5,312 bases of DNA from positions 1-5,312 of the forward strand of contig CADBUD010000050.1 in assembly GCA_902797785.1 (NCBI GenBank), written 5' to 3'. Position 1 is the stretch's first letter. Each line of letters opens with the position of its first letter. Below the pieces are notes generated by a model. The model did no database searches. It saw only the letters and a list, made by a program, of their open reading frames with translations, and was not told where the DNA came from. Source of the DNA: an uncultured Lachnospiraceae bacterium (GTDB lineage: Bacteria > Bacillota > Clostridia > Lachnospirales > Lachnospiraceae). This document shows, in pieces, positions 1-5,312 of the stretch. Position numbers and translations under genes: made by a program.

Positions 1-34
1 CGTTAGCGAAAACCGTTGCCGGTTTTCGTTAACG
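1..34. repeat. 15-bp inverted repeat (hairpin) at left edge
   Basis: The arms CGTTAGCGAAAACCG (1-15) and CGGTTTTCGTTAACG (20-34) are complementary along their full length apart from one G-U wobble, around a TTGC loop. The repeat may extend beyond the left edge. No T-run follows it on the plus strand (the next bases are GTATAAAAATG), so it is not a standard intrinsic terminator in that direction. A TATAAA (36-41) follows immediately and resembles a -10 box, but there is no matching -35 at 17 bp. The repeat could be an operator, an RNA hairpin, the end of an upstream transcript or a dispersed repeat. The structure is certain at sequence level; its role is unknown. Confidence 0.6.
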
Positions 35-42
35 GTATAAAA

Positions 43-106
43 ATGATGCGCACGGATTTTGTAAGGAAAATGTCGCTTTCAGCGACCAGAATCCGGCGCG
101 GCTCAT
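43..106 (+). promoter_or_regulatory. Interrupted long stem-loop in the clpA leader
   Basis: The basal stem pairs 43-61 with 87-106. There are nine consecutive pairs (53-61 with 87-95, one G-U), a bulged A52, four GC pairs (48-51 with 96-99), a T47-G100 wobble, and four closing pairs (43-46 with 103-106). On top is a perfect 6-bp apical stem, GTCGCT (72-77) with AGCGAC (81-86), and a TTC loop. A 10-base bulge at 62-71 contains AAGGA. The organisation resembles a structured RNA leader, but I do not recognise a riboswitch, T-box or known leader class. A function in controlling clpA is inferred only from position. Confidence 0.4.
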
Positions 107-137
107 GAACAAAACGGCAGGCCATTTCGTTCATGAG
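102..137 (+). promoter_or_regulatory. Second leader hairpin upstream of clpA
   Basis: CTCATGAAC (102-110) and GTTCATGAG (129-137) are perfect reverse complements. The stem continues inward through an A-C mismatch, AAA/TTT (112-114 with 125-127), a C-A mismatch and GG/CC (116-117 with 122-123), closing on a CAGG loop; that makes 14 pairs in all. The left arm shares bases 102-106 with the base of the preceding stem-loop, so the two cannot both be fully formed. The arms lack a following T-run, so this is not an intrinsic terminator. Confidence 0.45.
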
Positions 138-148
138 TATAGAAAAAA

Positions 149-184
149 GGGGAAAGGGAAACAGAGGGAAAGGGAGATGGGGGG
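149..184 (+). promoter_or_regulatory. Putative G-quadruplex motif in the clpA leader
   Basis: Five G-runs lie on the plus (coding) strand at 149-152, 156-158, 166-168, 172-174 and 179-184. The loops are 3, 7, 3 and 4 bases, which satisfies the usual four-tract rule (G3+ with loops of 1-7). The motif sits inside a stretch (141-212) that is nearly all purine and ends 28 bases before the chosen clpA start. If transcribed, it could fold as an RNA quadruplex near the ribosome binding site. The motif is seen directly; folding and any regulatory effect are inferred. Confidence 0.45.
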
Positions 185-200
185 AAGAGCAGGTAAAAAG

Positions 201-206
201 AAAGGA
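201..206 (+). promoter_or_regulatory. Ribosome binding site fixing the clpA start
   Basis: AAAGGA lies six bases before the ATG at 213, a normal spacing. The upstream in-frame ATGs are less good: 105 has no Shine-Dalgarno sequence, and 177 lies inside the G-run motif with purines too close to it. Protein homology also begins at 213, with the typical Clp N-domain opening MKYSDELERA. Confidence 0.75.
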
Positions 207-212
207 CAGAAA

Positions 213-2489
213 ATGAAATATTCAGATGAATTAGAGCGGGCGATTTCCCTGACATATGATCTGGCCATCGATTTGGGACACCGCTATTTAGTAACAGAGC
301 ATTTTTTGCTGGCGATTGCGAAATGGGTTCCGTTTCGAAAAATGTTCAGTAAACATGGTGGAAATGTGGAGCGGCTGGCAGGACAGCTGGAAAAGTATTT
401 ACGGGAAAATATTCCTCCTTTGGAAGAGGGAAAAGAGCTGGAGATTACGGATGAATTTGAAAGCGTATTTCAGATCGCGGAGCTGCAGGCTTCTTCAAGC
501 GGAAGGAAAAAAGTAGACGTCTGCCATGTGCTGGCAGCGATTTTAGCTTTAGAGGATAATTATGGCGCTTTTTTTCTCGCAGCCCAGAAGATAGATTTGA
601 TGGATTTGATCGGTGATATGTCAAGAGAAAGCTTGAAACGGGAGTCCGGAAGAAAAAAGACGCCAAAAAAGAAACAGAAGAGCGAAGAAGAGGAAAAAAA
701 GGGAACGAGATATTTTTACGAAACCGGAATGGAGGACGAGGATGAAGAGAAAGAATGGAGAGACTATGTTCTGTGTTTAAATGACATTGTGATGAATAAG
801 AATCCTCTGATCGGCCGGGAAGAAGAGCTGGAGCGGACGATCCAGGTACTCTGCCGCATGGAAAAAAACAATGTCCTTCATATTGGAGAGCCGGGGGTCG
901 GAAAGACAGCCATTGTCTATGGCCTGGCGAGGCGGATCGTAGAGGGTGAGGTTCCTAAACAGCTCAGAACGGCAGTGATCTATTCCCTGGAAATGGGAAC
1001 ACTTCTTGCGGGAACCCAGTATCGGGGAGAATTTGAAAAGCGCTTAAAGGTGATTTTGGAGGGATTATCCGAGGAAGAAAATCCCATTGTTTATTTAGAT
1101 GAGATTCACAATATCGTAGGAGCCGGCGCAACGAATGGAGGAAGCTTTGATGCTTCCAATATGCTAAAGCCCTATTTGGCAGAAGGAAAGATTCGTTTTA
1201 TCGGTTCCACGACCTATGAAGAATATAAAAAGCATTTTGAGGGAAGCAAGGGTCTGGTAAGGCGCTTTATCCGGATTGATATCAAAGAACCGACCAGAGA
1301 GGAAGCAATCCAGATTCTAAAGGGGTTAAGACCGCGTTATGAAAAATTTCATGGAGTGACCTATCCGGAAGAGGTTCTAAGCTATGCGGTTCAAATGAGC
1401 GCCAGATATATCAACGAGCGTTTCCTTCCGGATAAGGCAATCGATTTGATGGATGAGGCAGGGGCATTCCGAAAGCTTCACCCGCTCAAGCAGAAAAAAC
1501 AGGAAGTAACGAATCCTCTGATTGAGGAAATCCTGACAAAGACATACCAGATTCCAAAGCAGAGTCTAGAGGCAGAAGATCTGGAGAAACTCAAAGACCT
1601 GGAAGGAAAGTTGAAGCAGCAGATTTTTGGACAGGATGAAGCATTGGAAATGATTGCCAATGTCGTTCAGTTCTCCAAAGCGGGATTGAATGAGGAACAG
1701 AAGCCGATTGCGAGTTTTTTGTTCCTTGGATCTACCGGAGTAGGAAAAACAGAGTCGGCGAGGGTGTTGGCAAAAGAATTGGGGATTTCCCTGATTCGTT
1801 TTGATATGAGTGAATATGGAGAAAAGCATGCAGCCGCGAAGCTGATCGGCTCGCCTGCCGGATATGTAGGATACGAGGAAGGCGGTCTCTTGACTGAAGA
1901 AATCAGAAAACATCCACACTGTGTCCTGTTGCTGGATGAAATGGAAAAAGCACATCCGGATGTATTTAATATTTTGCTCCAGGTCATGGATTATGCTACA
2001 TTGACGGACAATCAGGGGCGCAAGGCAGATTTTCGAAATGTCATTCTGGTCATGACTTCAAATGCAGGCGCAGAAAGCGTAGGAAAGGAAATGATTGGAT
2101 TTGACCGCGGACGGATGGATCAAAGCGCTATGGAGGAAGCGGCAAAACGCCTGTTCAAACCAGAGTTTCGGAATCGTCTGAGCAAGATGGTGGTATTTCA
2201 TTCCATGGATGAAAAAATGGCGATGCGGATTACCGAGAAAAAACTATCTGAGCTTTCTAAAAAATGTGAAAATAAAAAGATAGCGCTTATCGTAGAAGAG
2301 AGTGCCAAAAAATATTTGATGGAAAAGGGCATCACAAGAGAATATGGAGCAAGAGAAATCGATCGTGTGATCGAGTCTGAGGTGAAGCCGCTTCTGGCAA
2401 AGGAGATTTTATTTGGCAGATTAAAGCATGGAGGGGACTGCAGGTTAAAGATGGAGAAAAAAGAGATGATACTGGATATCATCGAATAA
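213..2489 (+). CDS. clpA: ATP-dependent Clp protease ATP-binding subunit ClpA
   Basis: This is a cytoplasmic AAA+ unfoldase that threads substrates into the ClpP peptidase. The start at 213 gives 758 residues and places AAAGGA (201-206) six bases upstream. The open frame reaches back to an ATG at 105, but those 36 extra residues are basic, low-complexity and lack a ribosome binding site. The order is: Clp N-domain (about 1-135); charged linker, Lys-rich then acidic (about 147-182); first AAA module with Walker A GEPGVGKT (225-232), pore loop GTQYRGEFE (267-275), Walker B D296/E297 and RRF arginines (350-352); second AAA module with Walker A GSTGVGKT (506-513), GYVG pore loop (550-553), Walker B D575/E576, FRNR arginines (652-655) and sensor-2 GAR (712-714). 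IGF at 628-630 matches the ClpP-docking loop. No coiled-coil middle domain is present, which excludes ClpB and ClpC. All catalytic residues look intact. No CtsR or CIRCE operator is visible upstream. ClpS, if present, lies outside the window. Confidence 0.96.
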   Translation: MKYSDELERAISLTYDLAIDLGHRYLVTEHFLLAIAKWVPFRKMFSKHGGNVERLAGQLEKYLRENIPPLEEGKELEITDEFESVFQIAELQASSSGRKKVDVCHVLAAILALEDNYGAFFLAAQKIDLMDLIGDMSRESLKRESGRKKTPKKKQKSEEEEKKGTRYFYETGMEDEDEEKEWRDYVLCLNDIVMNKNPLIGREEELERTIQVLCRMEKNNVLHIGEPGVGKTAIVYGLARRIVEGEVPKQLRTAVIYSLEMGTLLAGTQYRGEFEKRLKVILEGLSEEENPIVYLDEIHNIVGAGATNGGSFDASNMLKPYLAEGKIRFIGSTTYEEYKKHFEGSKGLVRRFIRIDIKEPTREEAIQILKGLRPRYEKFHGVTYPEEVLSYAVQMSARYINERFLPDKAIDLMDEAGAFRKLHPLKQKKQEVTNPLIEEILTKTYQIPKQSLEAEDLEKLKDLEGKLKQQIFGQDEALEMIANVVQFSKAGLNEEQKPIASFLFLGSTGVGKTESARVLAKELGISLIRFDMSEYGEKHAAAKLIGSPAGYVGYEEGGLLTEEIRKHPHCVLLLDEMEKAHPDVFNILLQVMDYATLTDNQGRKADFRNVILVMTSNAGAESVGKEMIGFDRGRMDQSAMEEAAKRLFKPEFRNRLSKMVVFHSMDEKMAMRITEKKLSELSKKCENKKIALIVEESAKKYLMEKGITREYGAREIDRVIESEVKPLLAKEILFGRLKHGGDCRLKMEKKEMILDIIE

Positions 2490-2516
2490 AGAGAAGTACG
2501 TTTTTTGATGCAAGGG

Positions 2517-2551
2517 TATAGGAAATGTATGAAATAGATTGGTTTCCTATA
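2517..2551 (+). repeat. Short A/T-rich inverted repeat after clpA
   Basis: TATAGGAAA (2517-2525) and TTTCCTATA (2543-2551) are perfect 9-base reverse complements with a 17-base loop. They lie between the clpA stop and the main terminator. The stem is A/T-rich and weak. It may be a minor 3' UTR hairpin or chance. Confidence 0.3.
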
Positions 2552-2562
2552 TAAAATAAAAT

Positions 2563-2596
2563 AGAAAAGCAGCCGGCAAAAGCCGGCTGCTTTTCT
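2563..2596. terminator. Bidirectional intrinsic terminator between clpA and csp
   Basis: AGAAAAGCAGCCGGC (2563-2577) and GCCGGCTGCTTTTCT (2582-2596) form a perfect 15-bp stem with an AAAA loop. The stem has a GC-rich core (GCAGCCGGC) flanked by A-runs on the left and T-runs on the right, so each strand has a U-tract after the hairpin. On the minus strand the following TATTTTATTTT strengthens it. It lies 73 bases after the clpA stop and is the first strong terminator downstream of the cold-shock gene, so it probably ends both convergent transcripts. Confidence 0.93.
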
Positions 2597-2753
2597 GTTT
2601 CAGACGTATTACTTTTAGAACCTTTTACATTGAAAAAACTTCGTAGAACATTACTTTTTACTGCCATGTCATATTTCATTTATTTCATTAAAAAGGTACA
2701 AGAGATAATTGCCGAAATACGAAAGTACGATAGTCACTGTCAACGAGGGTTGA
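2597..2753. other. A/T-rich intergenic stretch downstream of csp
   Basis: No convincing gene is visible. On the minus strand it would be the 3' UTR of csp running to the shared terminator. It includes a small hairpin just after the csp stop (TCAAC 2740-2744 with GTTGA 2749-2753, GAGG loop on the plus strand) without a T-run. A TTGACA on the minus strand (2743-2738) has only a poor TATTTC match for a -10 at 18 bp. One minus-strand frame starting at 2679 reads through the terminator into the clpA end and has no ribosome binding site, so it is not annotated. Confidence 0.5.
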
Positions 2754-2951
2754 TTATAAAGTAACTACGTTTGTTGCCTGCGGTCCTTTTTCACCTTCAA
2801 CAACGTCAAACTCTACTTCAGCACCTTCCTGTAATGTCTTGAAACCTTCCATGTTCAGTCCTGAGTAGTGTACGAATACATCGTTTCCAGACTCATCATT
2901 GATGAAACCGTAACCCTTCTGATTGTTGAACCACTTAACTGTACCTTTCAT
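2754..2951 (-). CDS. csp: Cold-shock protein, CspA family
   Basis: This single cold-shock domain protein of 65 residues, the usual family length, binds single-stranded nucleic acid and acts as an RNA chaperone or antiterminator in the cytoplasm. The opening MKGTVKWFN is typical. The RNP1 motif is KGYGFI (12-17) and RNP2 is VFVHY (25-29), followed by SGL and an acidic C-terminal half. The aromatic binding surface (W7, F8, Y14, F16, F26, H28, Y29) is intact. The start is supported by GGAGG (2963-2959) seven bases upstream. The gene has its own promoter and a predicted 5' UTR of about 55 bases, shorter than the long cold-box leaders of enterobacterial cspA. The sequence alone cannot say whether this copy is cold-induced or constitutive; firmicutes often carry several paralogues. 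Confidence 0.96.
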   Translation of the reverse strand: MKGTVKWFNNQKGYGFINDESGNDVFVHYSGLNMEGFKTLQEGAEVEFDVVEGEKGPQATNVVTL

Positions 2952-2956
2952 GATAG

Positions 2957-2963
2957 TACCTCC
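2957..2963 (-). promoter_or_regulatory. Strong ribosome binding site of csp
   Basis: Read on the minus strand this is GGAGGTA, with GGAGG ending seven bases before the ATG at 2951. It is nearly perfectly complementary to the 16S anti-Shine-Dalgarno and is preceded by an unstructured A/T-rich run, consistent with high translation. Confidence 0.85.
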
Positions 2964-3012
2964 AAAAAATAATAATATTACGTGGTAAGAAGATTCAAAC
3001 CAACGCCTTGTT

Positions 3013-3041
3013 AGAATACCACAAATTCTTAAAAATGTAAA
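3013..3041 (-). promoter_or_regulatory. Sigma-A promoter of csp
   Basis: On the minus strand, TTTACA (3041-3036) and TATTCT (3018-3013) are separated by exactly 17 bases. A TGG immediately before the -10 gives an extended -10 element. The start of transcription is expected near 3006, leaving a 5' UTR of about 55 bases. The DNA upstream of the -35 is A/T-rich (TTTTAAGAGTTTTAAG), like an UP element. Each box matches the consensus at 5/6 (TTTACA) and 4/6 (TATTCT). No experimental evidence is available here. Confidence 0.75.
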
Positions 3042-3065
3042 GTGGATTTCTTAAAACTCTTAAAA
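3027..3065 (-). repeat. Three TTTTAAGA direct repeats at the csp promoter
   Basis: On the minus strand the octamer TTTTAAGA occurs at 3065-3058, 3056-3049 and 3034-3027. The first two lie just upstream of the -35 and the third inside the -35/-10 spacer, with offsets of 9 and 22 bases. They could be an UP element with chance repetition or binding sites for a regulator. The repeats are seen; the role is inferred. Confidence 0.4.
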
Positions 3066-3106
3066 GTATCTATCAGGAGGACTGTGAATAGTAACATCAG
3101 GAACGG

Positions 3107-4675
3107 TCACAGATCGATAATAAAACTCGTACCATCAGAAGAATTGCTTTCCACTTTGATTTTTCCATGATGAAGCTCAACAATGCTTTGGGCAATGGAA
3201 AGCCCCAGTCCATATCCATTTTGGCTTCGTGTCCTTGCCTCATCCACCCGGTAAAAACGTTTGAACAGATTCTTAATATGTTCCGGTGGAATCGGTTCTC
3301 CGGTATTATTGACGATCAGCCTTACGGAGGAATGGTGGTGCTTCGTTAAGGTCAGAGATATTTTTCCGTTGTCATCGACATACTTGCAGGCATTGTCCAA
3401 CAAAAGAGAAAGAAGCTGTTCCAGCTTTTGCCGGTCTCCCTTTATGGAAATATTTTCCTCAATATGAGAATCGAACCTGCTTCCTTTTTCAAAAGCAATG
3501 GCTTCAAAAGGCAGATAAGAGTTCATACAGAGCTCGCTGAAATCAATGGTCTCCATGGTAAGCTCCTGACGGAGGGCATCTGATTTTGCAAGGAAAAGCA
3601 TATCATTGACAAGGCGGCTCATGTGCTGCGCTTCCTCTTCAATATAGGTGATCCATTTAGCCTTGGAGGAGATTGTGGCATTCGGCGCGGCTTTTAAAAT
3701 TTCCGTATTTGCCAGCATGACAGTCAATGGTGTCTTAAGCTCGTGAGAGGCGTCGGCAATGAACTGTTTTTGCTGTTTCCAGGATTCCACGACCGGGCGG
3801 AGGCACCAGTTGGCCAAAAAGAGGTTGATGAAAAAGAAAGCAAGCAAGCTGATGATTCCAACAAGGAAAAATGAAGCGACCAGATTTTGCATCGTTTGAA
3901 TTTCCGAGGTCAGATTATAAAAATCACAATAGGTCTCATCTTCAGTTTTGAGCTTCATATATCGCAGATTCATGGAAGAAATCGTTCCCGTATTTTCTTT
4001 GGAAGAAAATACGGTATCTGCCAGCTGATCCATTTCTTCTTCAGTCAGAGAATCGTTGCTGTTAGGAAGCTCATAAGAGACAATGGCACCATGACTGGAA
4101 AGACAGAGACTTAGTACGATCAGCCGATCTTCATTGGCAAAGTTATTCGGACGCTGTCGACGGTCAAAATTGGAATCTTCCGGCTTTTGAGAGAGAGCAG
4201 CATCAGAAGCAGAGTCGGAATCCTCCGGCTTTTGAGAGGGAGCGGTATCAGAAGCAGAGTCGGGATCCTCCGGCTTTTGAGAGGGAGCGGTATCAGAAGC
4301 AGAGTCGGAATCCTCCGGCTTTTGAGGGGGAGCATCATCAGAAGCGGCTTTGGAGTCCTCTGGATTTTGTGGGGGAGCGGGAGCCTGCGCAGAACCGGAG
4401 GTGGCTGTTTGCGGGTCTGCGGCTTCGCCCTGCATATCCGGGGATGGATTCATCAAAAAATCTTGCGGAGGCTGTCCGTTTCGAAATGCATTTTCCCCCG
4501 GATCAAATTTGGAAGCCTTTATGTTCAGGTGGTGCGTCAGTGTTTCAATGCTCGTCCGATATAGCCGTTTTTTTGTCGTGATTCCAATAATAATAAAGGT
4601 AATGATCAAAACAATCATGACCGATAAAAGATTGATAGCAATAAAGCGTCGTTTTAAATTTTTAAACATTGGCAT
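3107..4675 (-). CDS. Membrane sensor histidine kinase, HAMP-less, repeat-containing sensor region
   Basis: This inner-membrane kinase of 522 residues would phosphorylate the regulator encoded just upstream. TM1 is about 11-32 and the extracytoplasmic region about 33-264, containing a Pro/Asp/Ser tandem repeat (102-171) and a small folded-looking segment (about 180-260) with C191 and C250. TM2 is about 265-288. Only about 16 residues separate TM2 from the H-box, so no HAMP or PAS domain fits. The H-box is FIADASHELKTPLTV with phospho-accepting H311; the N-box LLLDNACKYV has N428; the F-box is FKRFYR (471-476); the G2 box is GYGLGLSIA (487-495). In the G1 region the usual Asp is replaced (NNTGEPI, 456-462), as in many firmicute kinases, so activity is not necessarily lost. 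The start at 4675 overlaps the regulator by 14 bp; a second ATG at 4669 is equally possible. The signal is unknown. Confidence 0.93.
   Translation of the reverse strand: MPMFKNLKRRFIAINLLSVMIVLIITFIIIGITTKKRLYRTSIETLTHHLNIKASKFDPGENAFRNGQPPQDFLMNPSPDMQGEAADPQTATSGSAQAPAPPQNPEDSKAASDDAPPQKPEDSDSASDTAPSQKPEDPDSASDTAPSQKPEDSDSASDAALSQKPEDSNFDRRQRPNNFANEDRLIVLSLCLSSHGAIVSYELPNSNDSLTEEEMDQLADTVFSSKENTGTISSMNLRYMKLKTEDETYCDFYNLTSEIQTMQNLVASFFLVGIISLLAFFFINLFLANWCLRPVVESWKQQKQFIADASHELKTPLTVMLANTEILKAAPNATISSKAKWITYIEEEAQHMSRLVNDMLFLAKSDALRQELTMETIDFSELCMNSYLPFEAIAFEKGSRFDSHIEENISIKGDRQKLEQLLSLLLDNACKYVDDNGKISLTLTKHHHSSVRLIVNNTGEPIPPEHIKNLFKRFYRVDEARTRSQNGYGLGLSIAQSIVELHHGKIKVESNSSDGTSFIIDL
4163..4372 (-). 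repeat. 45-bp tandem repeat inside the kinase sensor region
   Basis: About four and a half in-frame units encode the 15-residue pattern SQKPEDSDSASDTAP at kinase residues 102-171. DNA-level units fall at 4170-4214, 4215-4259, 4260-4304 and 4305-4349, with a decayed copy from 4350. Units 4215-4259 and 4260-4304 differ by a single base, including silent positions, which indicates recent duplication. The encoded segment is acidic, proline-rich and probably disordered outside the membrane. Because 45 is a multiple of three, copy-number change would alter length without breaking the frame. Confidence 0.95.
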
Positions 4676-5312
4676 CTCTTTTCTCTAAAAAATATCCGGC
4701 TTTTCTGGCAGTGCGGATACAGACAACAGAATTTAAAAAGGTCAGTTTTTTTCGTAAGAAAGAAATATAGACCTCGACATTATTATCCTCGGCATCAGAA
4801 TCAAGACCCCAGACCTTTACGATAAAATCCTCCTTTGTCACAATGATCGGGCGGTTCTTTAATAAAAGCTGCATCATTTCAAATTCCTTGGAAGCTAAAC
4901 GGATGGATTTGGAGCCGCATTCCAGCAGATGCTGGGAAAGATTCAAGGTCAGATCCTCATAGGTGAGCTTGTCCATGACGACCTCGCCCTGACGGCGGGA
5001 AAGCGCCCGGATCCGTGCCAGCAGTTCTCCGGGAACAAAGGGCTTTGTCAGATAATCATCAGCCCCGGCGTCGAGGCCGATGATCTTATCATCCGTATTA
5101 TCCCGGGCTGTCAAAAGCAGGACGGGAATGTGGACATTTTGTTTTCGCAGATGCTTTACGACCTCAAATCCATTCATCTTTGGAAGCATCACATCTAAAA
5201 TAATGAAATCATAATAACCGCTCACGGCATAGTCCAGGCCGGACTGACCGTCGTTTACAGTTTCGACATCGTAATCGTTTTCTTTTAAAAGCTCCGCCAA
5301 CGTATCGGCCAG
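4662..5312 (-). CDS. Response regulator, OmpR/PhoB family (5' end cut by window edge)
   Basis: This is a DNA-binding transcriptional regulator controlled by phosphorylation from the adjacent kinase. The 216 visible residues begin LADTLAELLKEN, within helix 1 of the receiver. The first strand with the acidic pocket (typically VEDE) lies beyond the right edge, so roughly 10-15 residues are missing. A TTG at 5300 should not be taken as the start, since the open frame and homology continue upstream. Receiver landmarks in the visible fragment are phospho-accepting D40 (FIILDVMLP), T68 (LLLTAR) and K90 (YLTKPF). A winged-helix output domain follows from about 118 to 212, with the recognition region around DNNVEVYISFLRKKL and the wing ending RKAGYFLE. 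The stop at 4662-4664 lies inside the kinase gene, giving a 14-bp overlap and probable translational coupling. Target genes are not in the window. Confidence 0.95.
   Translation of the reverse strand: MADTLAELLKENDYDVETVNDGQSGLDYAVSGYYDFIILDVMLPKMNGFEVVKHLRKQNVHIPVLLLTARDNTDDKIIGLDAGADDYLTKPFVPGELLARIRALSRRQGEVVMDKLTYEDLTLNLSQHLLECGSKSIRLASKEFEMMQLLLKNRPIIVTKEDFIVKVWGLDSDAEDNNVEVYISFLRKKLTFLNSVVCIRTARKAGYFLEKRDANV

Noticed and set aside
105..212. N-terminal extension of ClpA starting at the ATG at 105
   Set aside because: The 36 extra residues are Lys/Arg/Gly low-complexity, come from the purine tract and a hairpin arm, have no ribosome binding site, and precede the normal start of the Clp N-domain.
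1..212. CtsR or CIRCE heat-shock operator before clpA
   Set aside because: Neither the GGTCAAA tandem heptamers nor the TTAGCACTC-N9-GAGTGCTAA pattern is present.
2479..2679. Minus-strand 66-codon frame downstream of csp
   Set aside because: It reads straight through the strong terminator hairpin and into the clpA 3' end, has no ribosome binding site and resembles no family I recognise.
4120..4338. Minus-strand frame with repeated PLKSRRIPTLLLI units
   Set aside because: It is an alternative frame of the same kinase repeat, with no independent start signal or domain.
4163..4372. CRISPR array as an explanation for the regular 45-bp repeats
   Set aside because: The units are directly adjacent with no unique spacers and are in frame inside a kinase gene.
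4187..4564. Plus-strand open frame with repeated IRSRVGILRLLRGSG units
   Set aside because: It is the antisense reading of the 45-bp repeat in the kinase gene; the periodicity is inherited from the real minus-strand coding sequence.
5298..5300. TTG as start codon of the response regulator
   Set aside because: The frame stays open to the window edge with receiver-like residues (LADT), and the essential first strand of the receiver must lie upstream.

Overview
The window looks like chromosomal DNA from a low-to-moderate GC Firmicute, most likely a Clostridia/Lachnospiraceae-type gut anaerobe. This is inferred from the ClpA-type unfoldase lacking a ClpB/ClpC middle domain, the sequence style of the 65-residue cold-shock protein, a HAMP-less sensor kinase paired with an OmpR-family regulator, strong AGGAGG-type ribosome binding sites and A/T-rich intergenic DNA. 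Species cannot be assigned by eye.

Layout. Positions 1-212 are an unusually structured leader: a 15-bp hairpin, a long interrupted stem-loop, a third hairpin and a five-run G-tract motif, all just before clpA. Positions 213-2489 (+) encode a complete 758-residue ClpA. Positions 2490-2753 are a convergent intergenic region with a perfect 15-bp-stem terminator at 2563-2596 that serves both strands. Positions 2754-2951 (-) encode a small cold-shock protein with its own well-formed sigma-A promoter at 3013-3041. Positions 3107-4675 (-) encode a membrane sensor histidine kinase whose outside region holds a 45-bp (15-residue) tandem repeat. Positions 4662-5312 (-) encode the partner response regulator, which overlaps the kinase gene by 14 bp and runs off the right edge.

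How the genes fit together. The regulator and kinase form one two-component operon on the minus strand; their signal and targets are not visible here. The cold-shock gene lies downstream on the same strand. No convincing terminator separates it from the kinase gene, so it may receive readthrough as well as its own promoter activity. ClpA is convergent to these genes and functionally separate: it would deliver substrates to ClpP, and no ClpP or ClpS is in the window.

The kinase, regulator, ClpA and Csp all belong to well-known families, and I see no obviously new multi-gene system. The least explained parts are the structured clpA leader (hairpins plus a putative RNA G-quadruplex) and the recently expanded repeat in the kinase sensor region.
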